Source of the DNA: JACVRW01 sp963826165
GTDB taxonomy: Bacteria; Actinomycetota; Thermoleophilia; Solirubrobacterales; Thermoleophilaceae
Direction of reading: 5' to 3'
Length of the DNA: 64,000 bases
Assembly (NCBI GenBank): GCA_963826165.1
Contig: CAWGWC010000016.1
Span: 1 to 64,000, forward strand
The position numbers were made by a program, and so were the translations under genes. Position 1 is the stretch's first letter. Every line of letters begins with the position of its first letter. This document shows positions 32,765 to 42,179 of this stretch, one piece after another. The notes beneath the pieces were generated by a model. It searched no databases. It saw only the letters and a program-made list of their open reading frames with translations, and was not told where the DNA came from.

Positions 32765-33649
32765 TTATTCGATGGCCGACAGCACCTCTTCGAGAATGTG
32801 CCGCTCCGGATCGAAGCCCCGCAGCGGCACATCCTCGGGAAAGTCGTGGAAGGCCGCACGCGGCGCCAGGCCGATCAGCTCCGCCTCGGCCACCTCGGCC
32901 CGCTCGCGCACGTGGTCCACCACCGCGTGCAACGGCACCGCCCGATGGTCCTGCACGTTGGTGGACACCTGGGCTCGGCCGCGATCCTCCAGGTAGAGCC
33001 CCAGCGCGCGCACACCCGGCAAGCCGCCACCCGACTCACGCAGGCCGGCGGCGATCTCCTTCGCCAGCGCCACGTCGTCGCTCGCCAGGTCGACGTTGAA
33101 GGCCACCAGCGGCGGCCGCGCTCCCGCCAGGACCGCCCCGGCGGTCGGGTGGGCCTGGTGCGGCCCGTAGTCGGGCACGAGTTCGCCCGCCTCCATCCTG
33201 CGAGCCAGCTCGGCGGGACCGCCGCGCCGAATGAACGCCCGCTCGGCGTGCTCCGGCCGGGTGGCGAGCTCCCCGTAGAGGAAGACCGGCAGCTCGAGGT
33301 CTTCGCCGATGAGCGCGGCGGCCGTGAGCGCCTCGGCGCAGGCGGCCCCGCGACGCTCCTCGTCCAGGTACACCACCGGCATCACGTCCAGCGCGCCCAC
33401 GTGGGGATGGATGCCGGCGTGCGCGCTGATGTCGATGTGGTCACGGGCGGCGCGCGCGCCACCCGCGAGCGCGCCCGCCAGCTCGCCCTGGCGGCCGGCG
33501 AGCGTGAACACCGCCCGGTGGTGGTCGGGATCGGTGTGCAGGTCGAGGAAGCGGGCGGGCGAGAACGCCAGCTCGATCGCCTCGAGCACCCCCAGGTCCC
33601 GTCCCTCGCTCACGTTCGGCACGGCGATCAGCAGGGGCGCGTCGGACAC
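32765..33649 (-). CDS. Glutamate formimidoyltransferase-like protein (FTCD N-domain family)
   Basis: A 294-residue protein from GTG 33649. The FTCD start AVPNVSEGRD, the D-P-D-H-H-R-A-V-F-T motif and the substrate-binding HAGIHPHVGALDVMPVVYL and FNVDLASDDVALAKEIA are all present. Family members transfer the formimidoyl group from formiminoglutamate to tetrahydrofolate in histidine breakdown. The cyclodeaminase half is absent. No other hut genes are near, so a different folate-linked role is possible. Confidence 0.88.
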   Translation of the reverse strand: MSDAPLLIAVPNVSEGRDLGVLEAIELAFSPARFLDLHTDPDHHRAVFTLAGRQGELAGALAGGARAARDHIDISAHAGIHPHVGALDVMPVVYLDEERRGAACAEALTAAALIGEDLELPVFLYGELATRPEHAERAFIRRGGPAELARRMEAGELVPDYGPHQAHPTAGAVLAGARPPLVAFNVDLASDDVALAKEIAAGLRESGGGLPGVRALGLYLEDRGRAQVSTNVQDHRAVPLHAVVDHVRERAEVAEAELIGLAPRAAFHDFPEDVPLRGFDPERHILEEVLSAIE

Positions 33650-33659
33650 GCCGCGAAGG

Positions 33660-34358
33660 CTAGCCCCGGGTGGCGTCCAGGGGATGCAGGTCGGGATCGC
33701 CGCCGTTCCACACCTCGTCCGGTGCCGGCGGCGGGTAGGTGTGGGTGGCCGGGCGATCGTCTGCGCCCGAGCGGCGCATGTGGCGGTAGTAGCGCCAGTA
33801 GAGGGGAGCGGCCAGGACCGCAAGGCCGGTGAGAACGATCAGGCCGCCCAGCGTCCAGAGATGGCGGTACAGGAGATCGCCCTCTCCTGCGATCAACGCC
33901 GCCGCACCGGCGAGGATCAGGGAAAAGCCAACGCCGTTGTAGTAGTCCATCGGGAAGCGCCACAGCCAGGGCACCTCGAACCACCAGACGTTGCCGCGTT
34001 TGAAGCGGCGCACCGTGTACGCAGGGTTGAGGACGAACCAGAGGTAGTCCCAGAACACGGCGAGCAGGAAGTAGAAGGCCACCACCGCGAACTCGTCCTC
34101 GACCGTCCACTCCAGACCGAACCCGAACGGCAGGTGCAGGAGCAGCAGCGGGATGGTGAAGGCGTAGACGTGATACCCGGTGAGCGGCCTGGAGCCCATG
34201 ACGATTCCGTAGACCCGACCGAACAGCCCGCGCTTGTAGTACCAGGTGGGCAGGCGCTCGGCCCAGCCGTAGCCGCCCTCGATCTCGAGCTCGATCCCGG
34301 CGAGGCCGAAACACCACAACCAGAGCACGATGATGAGGCCGATCTCGAGCTCGTCCAT
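33660..34358 (-). CDS. Polytopic membrane protein of unknown function
   Basis: A 232-residue protein with an opening TM helix (IGLIIVLWLWCFGLAGIELEIE), a strongly aromatic loop (YGWAERLPTWYYKRGLFGRVYG) and about five more hydrophobic stretches. Conserved-looking tryptophan/tyrosine clusters occur (FWDYLWFVLNPAYTVRRFKRGNVWWFEVPW). The C-terminus is hydrophilic and proline-rich. I do not recognise the family. It is 10 bases upstream of the FTCD-like gene on the same strand. Confidence 0.7.
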   Translation of the reverse strand: MDELEIGLIIVLWLWCFGLAGIELEIEGGYGWAERLPTWYYKRGLFGRVYGIVMGSRPLTGYHVYAFTIPLLLLHLPFGFGLEWTVEDEFAVVAFYFLLAVFWDYLWFVLNPAYTVRRFKRGNVWWFEVPWLWRFPMDYYNGVGFSLILAGAAALIAGEGDLLYRHLWTLGGLIVLTGLAVLAAPLYWRYYRHMRRSGADDRPATHTYPPPAPDEVWNGGDPDLHPLDATRG

Positions 34359-34371
34359 GCACTGAAGTTCG

Positions 34372-36204
34372 TTGCCGCGAGGCGGTCCACCTTCCTGGCA
34401 CGCATGCGCTTATAGTGCTCGGATCACGAGGCAGGGGGGCATCTCGCGCCGCCGGTTCGTCCGCGACGGCGCAACACTCGCGCTGGGTACCGCCTTCGGG
34501 TTACCCGCAGCGGCGTACGGGCAACAGCCCGGCGTGGCGGACGTGGTGCTGCGCGGCGGCAGGGTGCTGACCATGGCAGGCAGGGCCGTGGCCGAAGCCG
34601 TGGCCGTGACTGCGGGCCGCATCGCCTATGTGGGCTCCGACAGCGGTGTCGCGCCGTTCGTCGGGCCATCCACCGAGGTGATCGAGCTTCGCGGCCGCAC
34701 GCTCATGCCGGGCATCCACGACGGTCACTGCCACCCGCTCGCCGGTGGCCTGTCATTGACCAAGCCAACGCTCAACTACCGGCCGCTCGACCTCAAGCCC
34801 TTCCTGGCCGCCCTGCGCAAACTGCTGGCGCGCAGCTCCGAGGAAGAGCCGAACGGCTGGCTGTCCGTCGACCTTTGGGAGCCGTCGGGGATGGATCGCC
34901 AGCCGACCAAGGAGGACCTGGACAAGCTGCCGACGAGGAGGCCGATCCTCGTCATCGACCTCAGCGGCCACACCGCGGTGGCCAACTCGCGCGCGCTCGA
35001 GATCGCGGGCATCACGGCGTCCACCCCGAATCCGTCGGGCGGCAAGATCGAACGCGGGCGGCGTCGCGAGCCCACCGGCGTGCTGCAGGACAACGCCATC
35101 GGGCTCGTGTCGGAGAAGATTCCGCCGCTCACCCTGGCCCAGAACGCGGACGCCCTGCAGGTGGCCCACGAGGAAATGGCCAGCCAGGGCATCACCTCCT
35201 ATCTCGACGCGTCGGTGGGCGAGACGGAGTTGGCCGCGCTCGCCGCCCTGGCCGATCGGGCGCCGCTCACCATCCGCCCCTCGGTCGCGATCAACATCCC
35301 CGCCCGCCGCGCCGCCGATCCGGCGCAGATGCTCGCCCGCCTCGAGCAGCTGCGCAGTACCTATGCGCGCCCCGGGGTGACGATCCGCACGATCAAGATG
35401 TTCTTCGACGGGGTGATCGAGCACCCGACCCAGACCGCGGCGCTGCTCACGCCCTACCGGGTCAACAAGGGCACGAAGCGAAACCCGCGCTGGGTGGCCG
35501 GAAAGAGCCGCGGGCCGACCTACTTCAAGCAAGCGGTCGCGAATCGCGCCATCACGGCGCTTCAGAGGGCCGACTGGCAGGTGCACGTCCACGCCATCGG
35601 CGATCGGGCGGTCCGCTCTGCGCTCGACGCGTTCGAGCACGCCGAGCGGCGCGTCGGCCGAGGCACGGGGCTGCGCAACACGATCACTCACCTCGAGCTC
35701 ATCAACCCCAACGACTTCCGCCGCTTCGAGCGGCTCGGGGTGATGGCGAGCATGCAGCTGCACTGGGCCGAGCGCGACTCCTACACCGTCGATGCGCTGA
35801 GGGACTACATCGGCCCCCGGCGCTGGCGCTACACCTACCCGGCCGGCAGCCTGGCGCGAGCCGGAGCCCGCCTGTGTGGTGGCAGCGACTGGCCGGTCGA
35901 CCCGCTGCTGCCCTTCCGCCAGATCGAGATCGCCGTCAACCGGACCGCCGACGAGGTGTATGAGGGCTATCCCAAGCCGCTGTTCGCGCAGGAGGGGCTT
36001 ACCCTGCGTGCCTCGCTCGCGATGCACACGCGAAACAGCGCCTACCAGCTTCACCAGGAGGACGTCACCGGCCAGATCCGGACGGGTTACGCCGCTGACC
36101 TCATCGTTTTGGACCGTGACCTTCTGCGCGTACCGCTCCGGCGCGTGTCCAAGACCAAGGTCGCCCTGACCATGGTGAACGGCCGAATCGTCCATCGCGT
36201 CTGA
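34372..36204 (+). CDS. Amidohydrolase family 3 protein (YtcJ-like), Tat-exported
   Basis: A protein of about 600 residues with a twin-arginine signal (ISRRRFVRDGATLALGTAFGLPAAAYG) followed by a metal-dependent amidohydrolase barrel. Metal ligands: H-D-G-H-C-H-P near residue 118, then HVHAIGDRAV, ITHLELI and GSDWPVDPLLPF; the typical C-terminal LRASLAMHTRNSAY and YAADLIVLDRDLL close it. YtcJ relatives act on N-formylated or amide substrates. The only in-frame start before the signal is TTG 34372; no ATG or GTG lies between it and the RRR motif, so the start is doubtful. Confidence 0.85.
   Translation: MPRGGPPSWHACAYSARITRQGGISRRRFVRDGATLALGTAFGLPAAAYGQQPGVADVVLRGGRVLTMAGRAVAEAVAVTAGRIAYVGSDSGVAPFVGPSTEVIELRGRTLMPGIHDGHCHPLAGGLSLTKPTLNYRPLDLKPFLAALRKLLARSSEEEPNGWLSVDLWEPSGMDRQPTKEDLDKLPTRRPILVIDLSGHTAVANSRALEIAGITASTPNPSGGKIERGRRREPTGVLQDNAIGLVSEKIPPLTLAQNADALQVAHEEMASQGITSYLDASVGETELAALAALADRAPLTIRPSVAINIPARRAADPAQMLARLEQLRSTYARPGVTIRTIKMFFDGVIEHPTQTAALLTPYRVNKGTKRNPRWVAGKSRGPTYFKQAVANRAITALQRADWQVHVHAIGDRAVRSALDAFEHAERRVGRGTGLRNTITHLELINPNDFRRFERLGVMASMQLHWAERDSYTVDALRDYIGPRRWRYTYPAGSLARAGARLCGGSDWPVDPLLPFRQIEIAVNRTADEVYEGYPKPLFAQEGLTLRASLAMHTRNSAYQLHQEDVTGQIRTGYAADLIVLDRDLLRVPLRRVSKTKVALTMVNGRIVHRV
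34411..34416 (+). promoter_or_regulatory. TATAGT box inside the apparent 5' end of the amidohydrolase gene
   Basis: TATAGT is a near-consensus -10 box located 25 bases before the twin-arginine codons. If used, the transcript would begin near 34423 and exclude the TTG start, which would need a start or an indel not visible here. Confidence 0.25.
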
Positions 36205-36306
36205 TCCGGCACTACACTCTCGGACGGCGCCGGAGCCGTAGGGGGACAGGCGCCGACGCGACTCTGCCTGGGTCGCCACTCGAATCGAGGGGAAGGACGG
36301 GAGCCC

Positions 36307-37431
36307 ATGACCCATCGAAGGAACGTTCGTACGCCGTTGTCCGGCCCGCTTCGTCTGTCGCTGCTGGTAGCAGCGCTGGCCGGCTCGCTGCTGCTGCTCG
36401 CCGCCGCGCTGCCACTCGCGCAGGCGTCGGCCAAGCCGCCCAAGCTCGCCATCATGAGCCCGGCCGAGAACGCCAACGTCAAGGGCAGGGTGAAGGTCAT
36501 CGTGCGCGCTCCGAAGCGCTACAAGAAGGTCCGCTTCGGCGTGGACGGCCGGCGGATGTGGGTCGATCACACTTTCCCCTTCAAGTTCCGCAAGACGGGA
36601 TATCTGAGGACCAAGCGGCTCGGGCGCGGCAAGCACCGTCTGTGGGTCGCCGGCAGGCGCAAGGGCGGAAGGCTCGACCGGGAGACGCGCGTGTTCTACG
36701 TCCGTCGCGGCCGAAAGGGCAATCCGCGCGCGACGCCGCCACCGTCAGCGCCGCGCCGGCCTTCGTCGCCGCTGGCTCCGTTCGGCGGCACTCTGCTCTT
36801 CCGCGGCGACTTCGACACCGGCGACGCGTCGCAGTTCGAAAACACGCAGTCGGAGCCCGGCCGGGTCACGTTCGGGACAAGCGGTCCGGCGCCGTTCCAG
36901 GGCTCGCACTGGGGCCGCTTCGAGGTCCAGCCCGGTGACGAGGCGGCCAGCGGCAACCGGGCCGAGGTCACCGGTCCGGACTTCGACGAAGGCGACGAGC
37001 GCTGGATCCGCCAGGCCATCTACGTACCGACGGGCACGGCCACGGAGGGGGGCTGGCGCCTAGTGGCCCAATTCCACAACATGGGCGGCGGCTCCCCGCC
37101 GGTCGCCCTGTTCCTGGAGTCGGACGGGGGCCTGAGCTTCGAGGTCGGGCACGGCGACTCGTCGACGTTCGACTGGAACGGCCCGGCCATCCAACGCAAC
37201 CGCTGGTACGACATCACGCTGCACATCAAGTTCTCCTCGAACCCTGCAGAGGGCTTCGTCGAGGTCTACCTGGACGGCCAGCGGCAGACGATGACGAACG
37301 GGCAGCCGCGCCGCTACCGGGCGACGCTGGAGGACGGCGGGGCCTACTACAAGACCGGCATCTACCGCTCGGACTCGATCGGCCAGACCGACGTCGTCTA
37401 CCACGACAACGTGCTGATAGCCGGACCGTGA
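36307..37431 (+). CDS. Secreted polysaccharide lyase-like protein with an N-terminal Ig-like domain
   Basis: A 374-residue protein with a signal peptide (LSLLVAALAGSLLLLAAALPLAQASA). A short Ig-like module follows (about 45-140: PKLAIMSPAENANVKGRVKVIV ... RLWVAGRRKGGRL), then a Pro-rich linker and a jelly-roll domain at about 158-374. The jelly-roll reads LLFRGDFDTGDASQFEN, GNRAEVTGP, IRQAIYVPTG, RNRWYDITLHIKFSS and YKTGIYRSDSIGQTDVVYHDNV. This pattern fits the heparin-lyase I-like concanavalin fold that cleaves uronic-acid polysaccharides. Exact substrate unknown. Confidence 0.75.
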   Translation: MTHRRNVRTPLSGPLRLSLLVAALAGSLLLLAAALPLAQASAKPPKLAIMSPAENANVKGRVKVIVRAPKRYKKVRFGVDGRRMWVDHTFPFKFRKTGYLRTKRLGRGKHRLWVAGRRKGGRLDRETRVFYVRRGRKGNPRATPPPSAPRRPSSPLAPFGGTLLFRGDFDTGDASQFENTQSEPGRVTFGTSGPAPFQGSHWGRFEVQPGDEAASGNRAEVTGPDFDEGDERWIRQAIYVPTGTATEGGWRLVAQFHNMGGGSPPVALFLESDGGLSFEVGHGDSSTFDWNGPAIQRNRWYDITLHIKFSSNPAEGFVEVYLDGQRQTMTNGQPRRYRATLEDGGAYYKTGIYRSDSIGQTDVVYHDNVLIAGP

Positions 37432-37459
37432 ATCCGCCCAGCCCGCGACGGCGTGCCCG

Positions 37460-37740
37460 TTACCGGAACCCGGGGAGCTCGCCGCTGATCCGGGTTCCGT
37501 GGCCGGGCTGGGCGTCGATCCTCAGCGTTCCCCCTCTCGCGGCCATGCGATCGGCCAGGTTGGTCAGGCCCGCCCCGTATGCATTCGACGCAGCAGAAGT
37601 GGAGGGTCGTCTCGAGTCCGTCGGGGTGACGGGTAAGTCCGTCGTCCAAGATCGTGATGGGCGCCGGCGAGCGGCGCGCGACTACCCTCAGTGCCTGCCC
37701 GAGGCCCCCCCGCGCCAGCACCTGCGGATCCGAGAGTCCG
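37460..37740 (-). pseudogene. Remnant of a HisKA_3-type sensor kinase
   Basis: The minus strand encodes the piece QVLARGGLGQALRVVARRSPAPITI, then DGLTRHPDGLETTLHFCCVE. After a break the frame shifts to NAYGAGLTNLADRMAARGGTLRIDAQPGHGTRISGELPGFR with a TAA at 37460. These are the GL-x-x-AL segment, the N-box lead-in and the G-boxes of a NarL-class kinase HATPase. The N-box itself and about 40 residues are missing. No upstream kinase part remains. It sits between the lyase-like gene and the DUF1345-like gene. Confidence 0.7.
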
Positions 37741-37774
37741 CCCCGATCGGCGGGCGGCCGGCGGCGGGGAAGCA

Positions 37775-38497
37775 CTACGTGAACACGTTCACGGCACGGG
37801 CGATCACGAGGCCGAGGATCGCTAGCGACACAAGCGACTGAACGATCATCGCGAGCTTGGCCCAGGGAGCGATCGGCATGGCGTCGGTGGGACTGAACGC
37901 AGTCGCGGTGGTGAAGGCGAGGTACAAGTAGTCGACGAACTGGGGCCTCCAGTGCACTGGAGCAAGCTCCGGGTTCATCTGCTGTGGGAAGGCGAAGTCG
38001 GCGTGCTCGCGCGTGCGGTGAGCGCGAGCTGCCGCGCCCCCACAGTCGAGCTCCCAGTAGGCCAGTGCGAACGCGAGGATGTTGGCGATCCACACGATCG
38101 AACCCGCCTCGAGCAGATCACTCGCAGAGTTCGTCTGCTGGCCGCCGGTGATGAGCACGTCGATGAGTCGCACCGTCGCCACCAGCGCACTCATGACAAG
38201 GATCGCCACCAGCACGATCGAGAGGCCCCGGAGCACCTTCGAACGGCGGTCGATGGCGCCGGGATCGCCGACTATCAGGGCGAGAAGCAGAATTCCCTCG
38301 ACGACAGGGAGCACCCACGCAGGAAGCACTCGCTGCTCCCTCGGCAGCAAAATGGTCAGGACGATCAGGGCGACGACCGCTGCTGCCATGGGCCAGCGCG
38401 ACTCGCCGACGATCCGGGCGTCCCCACCGCGCTCGCGCTCCGCTGCCTTGCGGGCCACGACGGCCAGCCTATGCCATGGACCGCGGAGATCATCCAT
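37775..38497 (-). CDS. DUF1345-like membrane protein
   Basis: A 240-residue protein with five or so hydrophobic helices. The C-terminal signature QFVDYLYLAFTTATAFSPTDAMPIAPWAKLAMIVQSLVSLAILGLVIARAVNVF matches the DUF1345 family, whose helix-loop-helix end recalls a two-TM channel pore without a filter. Function is unknown. A heavily deleted copy of this gene lies at 40408-40604. Confidence 0.8.
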   Translation of the reverse strand: MDDLRGPWHRLAVVARKAAERERGGDARIVGESRWPMAAAVVALIVLTILLPREQRVLPAWVLPVVEGILLLALIVGDPGAIDRRSKVLRGLSIVLVAILVMSALVATVRLIDVLITGGQQTNSASDLLEAGSIVWIANILAFALAYWELDCGGAAARAHRTREHADFAFPQQMNPELAPVHWRPQFVDYLYLAFTTATAFSPTDAMPIAPWAKLAMIVQSLVSLAILGLVIARAVNVFT

Positions 38498-38738
38498 ATC
38501 GGGAGATGCCTGGGGGAGACCTCAGACCGAGGATTCGCGCCGCCCGATACAGGGGTCCCCGCAACGTCGGCGGGACCGATTCCCGTTCAATCCACCGCGA
38601 TCTTCTGAGAGTCGTGGCCCGCGCGTACGGGGTGCTCGTGCGGGCGCGCGAAAGGAGCACTTTCTGGCGTGCCGGGCGCCCCGTATAGGTCGGTCCATGA
38701 CCGTCGACAGGGCGGTGCCGCCATCCGCGTGTCCTTAC

Positions 38739-40058
38739 TCATGCGTCGGAGGCGGCGGGCTTGCGGCGCCGTTGCGCCAGCGCGATGAGCAGACCGGAGC
38801 CGGAGACGGCGAGGTAGGCGCTGATGACGGCGATCGTGACGGGTACTACCTGTAGGGCGCCGATTTGGGTCGTGATGACGCCGAGCAGGATCAGTGAGAA
38901 GGGGGCGGCGACGAGCGATCCCGGGAGGGCAGCGAACATCGCAGTGAACGCGAGGCCCTCCGGCAGCCCCGGGATCAGTACGTGGGCGGTGATCCCGGCC
39001 GTGCCGCCGATGAACAGCATCACGAGGAACGGCCCACCGATGAAGCCGGTGGCCTCACAGAGCGCGAACACGAAGATCTTCGCAAACACGACCGCGATCA
39101 ACAGACCGGCGCCGAGCGCCGCCCCTTCGTCGATCACGGTCGTGAGCTGATCGGTTCCGGTGAACAGCGTCAGCGGCAGCGCCACGCCGACCAGCCCGAA
39201 CGCGACTCCCCCGATCGCCGAGCGAAGGATCGTCCGATTCCCGAGGCGAGCGGCGAGCTTCGTCATGCCCGCGATCGCGACCATCGCGACCAACGCGAGC
39301 GCCCCGGCGACCAGGCCCAGGGGAACGGCCGCCAGCAGCTGCCAGTCCTCGTACTTGAACGACGGCAGCGAGTAGATCCCGACGAACGTCGACCCCGCGA
39401 TCGGAAAGTACACCGCGAACGCGACCGACGAGGCCAACAGACCCCCGACCAGCGTGTCCGAGAAGCGAGCGCCCTTCGGACGCGCAATCTCGAGCACCAG
39501 AATCGTCGCCAAAATTGGAGCCGACAACAGGCCACCATACGCTGCAGACATTCCGGTGAATGTGTTCGTCGCTCGCATGTCCTCGCTGAGCTTCCTCCGC
39601 TCCGAGACCCAGGTCCCCAGCCCGCCCCCCAGCTTCCCTAGTGCGTCCTCGGGCCCGAGGCTCGCACCGCCGGCGAGCGACACCAGCGAGACGGCAACCG
39701 TCTTCGGGACCGTCGAGGGCTCGACACGCTGGTCCTTCAGTTCTTCGACGGTGCCGGGCGACTTGGCCGGAAGCCGAAACAGCCGTCGAAGCACGCCGAC
39801 GAGCACCCCGGCCGCCGCGGTCACCGCCACCCACCAGAGGCTCCCGTCGAACCAGCCGGGGTGCTTCGGAAGCGTGAACCAGAGGTTGCTCCCGCCCTCG
39901 ACCAACCCCAAGAACGCCAGGCTGGCAAACGCGAGGACCACCCCGAAGAACGCCGCATACCCCATCAGCCGCCAGAACCCCGGGGACCGCGTCAACGCCA
40001 CACCGTCGGGGCCTGGCTGCGACCCCTGGCCGGAGCCCGGCTGTGACCCCGCGCTCAC
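38739..40058 (-). CDS. ClC-family chloride channel/antiporter
   Basis: A 439-residue membrane protein with 10 or more helices. The ClC selectivity motifs are recognisable: a GGASLGPEDALGKLGG segment in place of GxGxPE (about 131-146), and GFIGGPFLVMLFIGG in place of GxFxP (about 330-344). TGMSAAYGGLLSAPILATILVLEIA matches the helix H-I region. The N-terminus is a Gly/Ser/Pro-rich tail. The gating Glu position (GREGP in transporters) reads SLGPE, so coupling behaviour cannot be predicted. Confidence 0.85.
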   Translation of the reverse strand: MSAGSQPGSGQGSQPGPDGVALTRSPGFWRLMGYAAFFGVVLAFASLAFLGLVEGGSNLWFTLPKHPGWFDGSLWWVAVTAAAGVLVGVLRRLFRLPAKSPGTVEELKDQRVEPSTVPKTVAVSLVSLAGGASLGPEDALGKLGGGLGTWVSERRKLSEDMRATNTFTGMSAAYGGLLSAPILATILVLEIARPKGARFSDTLVGGLLASSVAFAVYFPIAGSTFVGIYSLPSFKYEDWQLLAAVPLGLVAGALALVAMVAIAGMTKLAARLGNRTILRSAIGGVAFGLVGVALPLTLFTGTDQLTTVIDEGAALGAGLLIAVVFAKIFVFALCEATGFIGGPFLVMLFIGGTAGITAHVLIPGLPEGLAFTAMFAALPGSLVAAPFSLILLGVITTQIGALQVVPVTIAVISAYLAVSGSGLLIALAQRRRKPAASDA

Positions 40059-40733
40059 GAAAGAGCGATCATCGCCAGGCCGCCGGGTCGGCGACGGTAT
40101 GAGCGCGGTTCTGCGCGACGCACCACCGCGCGCTTGCCAACGAGCGGACAGACAGGCGGCGCACTATCCCTCTGGCCCCGCAACGGGAGCCTCGACCGAC
40201 TCCTGCTCGGCGACCAGGTTGAGGTTGGCGACCGCCGCAACCAGGGTCAGCGATGCCAGGCCGCCGCCCGCGCGCGCGGGCGCGCGGCTCATCCCGGTCA
40301 GGTGAGGGCGGAGCCTCGTCTCGATCGGCCACGTAACGTAAGCCAACCAGACGCGAAGGGCCCCGGTCGTCACCCCGATCGGATGAGCGCGGGCCGGCGA
40401 GCCGCGGCTAGGCGAATACGTTCACGGCCCGGGCGATCACCAGGCCGAGGCGGAGTTGGTCTGCTGGCCGTCCGTGATTCGGACGCCGATCAGCTTCGCG
40501 GTGGCGGCCAGCGCACACCTTCGAGCGGCGATCAGTCGCCCCGGGGGGTCGCCCACTATGGCGAGCACCCGTTGCTCGCATGGGCCAGCGCGGCTCGCCG
40601 ATGGTTCGAGCTCGCTTGCTCTCCTTCCGGCCATGCAGCCAGCGGCGATCACCCGATCCGGGTGATGCACACCAGGGGACCGGCGCCGACAATCCGCTGG
40701 CGAGTTGACCCTCCCCGACGGAATGGCGCCCTA
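40059..40733. other. Intergenic region with gene remnants
   Basis: 675 bases between divergent ClC and zwf. The part from 40408 to 40604 is a remnant of the DUF1345-like gene. A small minus-strand frame at 40164-40373 (AGGGLASLTLVAAVANLNLVAEQES) is open but cannot be assigned and may be another fragment. The promoter of the zwf operon should lie in the last 100 bases; no convincing boxes are seen. Confidence 0.6.
40408..40604 (-). pseudogene. Deleted copy of the DUF1345-like gene
   Basis: Four pieces match the gene at 37775-38497 in the same order: LVIARAVNVFA at the 3' end, the codons around TDGQQTNSAS, the segment over CACCTTCGAGCGGCGATC, and the IGEPRWPM start region. The DNA between the pieces is deleted; for example about 310 bases are missing between LVIARAVN and QQTNSAS. 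It can encode no product. Confidence 0.7.
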
Positions 40734-42179
40734 ATGAGCACCGCGGTACGACCTGATCAACGGACGGCCACGATGCGACCCGACGCAGACGGTGCGCAGC
40801 TCGCCGACGTGTTCGTCGTCTTCGGCATCACCGGAGATCTCGCCAAGGTCATGACCTTCCACTCGTTGTACCGGTTGGAGCGACGCGGCCTGCTCGAATG
40901 CCCGATCGTCGGAGTGGCAGGTAACGACTGGACCGTCGAGGAGCTGCGCGAGCACGCTCGCAAGTGCATCGTCGATTGCGGCGAGTCGATCGACGACGAG
41001 GTTTTCGGTCGTTTTGCAGCACGGCTGTCGTACGTGTCCGGGGACTTCGGCGAGGCGGACACGTATCGGCGGGTGGCGGCCGCCGTCGGAGAGGCCCGCA
41101 GCCCCGTCTTCTACCTCGAGATCCCCCCCTCCCTTTTCGGCATGGTGATCAAAGGGCTCGCCGATGCCGGCTTGACGGCGTCGGCGCGCGTGGTGGTGGA
41201 GAAACCTTTCGGGCACGACACCGCCTCGGCGGCGGCGCTCAACGAGGAGATCCACCGGCACCTCGACGAGTCCCAGCTCTATCGGATCGATCACTTCCTG
41301 GGCAAGATGGGTCTCGTCGAGATCCTCTACCTGCGGTTCGCGAACACGATGTTCGAGCCGATCTGGAACCGCAACTACGTCTCCTCGGTGCAGATCACGA
41401 TGGCCGAGAGCTTCGGGGTCGAGGACCGCGGCCACTTCTACGACCCGGTGGGCGCGCTACGCGACGTGGTCGTCAACCACCTGATGCAGGTGGTGGCCGC
41501 CGCGGCGATGGAGCCACCGGCCGGGGGCGACGCGACCACGCTGAAGAACTCGATGGTGTCGGTCTTCCAGGCCATGCCTGCTGCCGACCCCGCCCACTAC
41601 GTGCGCGGGCAGTACGACGAGTACCGCGAGATCGACGGCGTGGCCGCCGACTCCACAACGGAGACCTACGCGGCTCTGAGGCTGGAGATCGACAACTGGC
41701 GTTGGTCGGGCGTTCCGTTCTTCATCCGCACCGGAAAGCATTTGCCGGTCACGCAGACGGAGCTGCGCCTCGTCTTCAAGCACCCGCCCCGGCTCGGGTT
41801 CGGGATCACCGGCGCCGATGGTCCGGAGGCGAACCAGCTCGTCGTAAAGCTCGACCCCACAACGGGAATCAGACTGCTCGTCGACGCTCAGCGCGCCGAC
41901 AACGCGAAGCCCGAGTCCGTCAACCTCGACATGGAGTTCGCCGCCGAGGGCGGCGAGGGCGCCACGCCCTACGAGGTGCTTCTCCACGCAGCGCTGATCG
42001 GCGACAGCAAGCGTTTCAAGCGACAGGACAGCGTCGAGCAGGGTTGGCGCGTGATGCAACCGCTCGTCGATGCGCCCCCGCCCGTGCACGGGTACGCGAA
42101 GGGCTCGTGGGGCCCGGCCGAGGCGAATGACCTCCTCGCCGGCCACGGCGCGTGGCACGGGCCGTGGGTGGCCTCATGA
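40734..42179 (+). CDS. zwf: Glucose-6-phosphate 1-dehydrogenase
   Basis: A 481-residue enzyme from ATG 40734. The dinucleotide motif FGITGDLAKVMTF, the EKPFGHD motif and the active-site RIDHFLGK are intact. It oxidises glucose 6-phosphate to 6-phosphogluconolactone and makes NAD(P)H in the cytoplasm. It is the first of nine tightly packed genes; its stop overlaps the GH15 start (ATGA). No gluconolactonase or 6-phosphogluconate dehydrogenase is in the unit. Confidence 0.96.
   Translation: MSTAVRPDQRTATMRPDADGAQLADVFVVFGITGDLAKVMTFHSLYRLERRGLLECPIVGVAGNDWTVEELREHARKCIVDCGESIDDEVFGRFAARLSYVSGDFGEADTYRRVAAAVGEARSPVFYLEIPPSLFGMVIKGLADAGLTASARVVVEKPFGHDTASAAALNEEIHRHLDESQLYRIDHFLGKMGLVEILYLRFANTMFEPIWNRNYVSSVQITMAESFGVEDRGHFYDPVGALRDVVVNHLMQVVAAAAMEPPAGGDATTLKNSMVSVFQAMPAADPAHYVRGQYDEYREIDGVAADSTTETYAALRLEIDNWRWSGVPFFIRTGKHLPVTQTELRLVFKHPPRLGFGITGADGPEANQLVVKLDPTTGIRLLVDAQRADNAKPESVNLDMEFAAEGGEGATPYEVLLHAALIGDSKRFKRQDSVEQGWRVMQPLVDAPPPVHGYAKGSWGPAEANDLLAGHGAWHGPWVAS

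Noticed and set aside
37428..37841. Plus-strand 137-codon gene after the lyase-like gene
   Set aside because: It is opposite the kinase remnant and the DUF1345-like gene and has no protein-like pattern.
38739..40058. ClC gene as part of the zwf operon
   Set aside because: It is on the opposite strand and divergent, 675 bases away.
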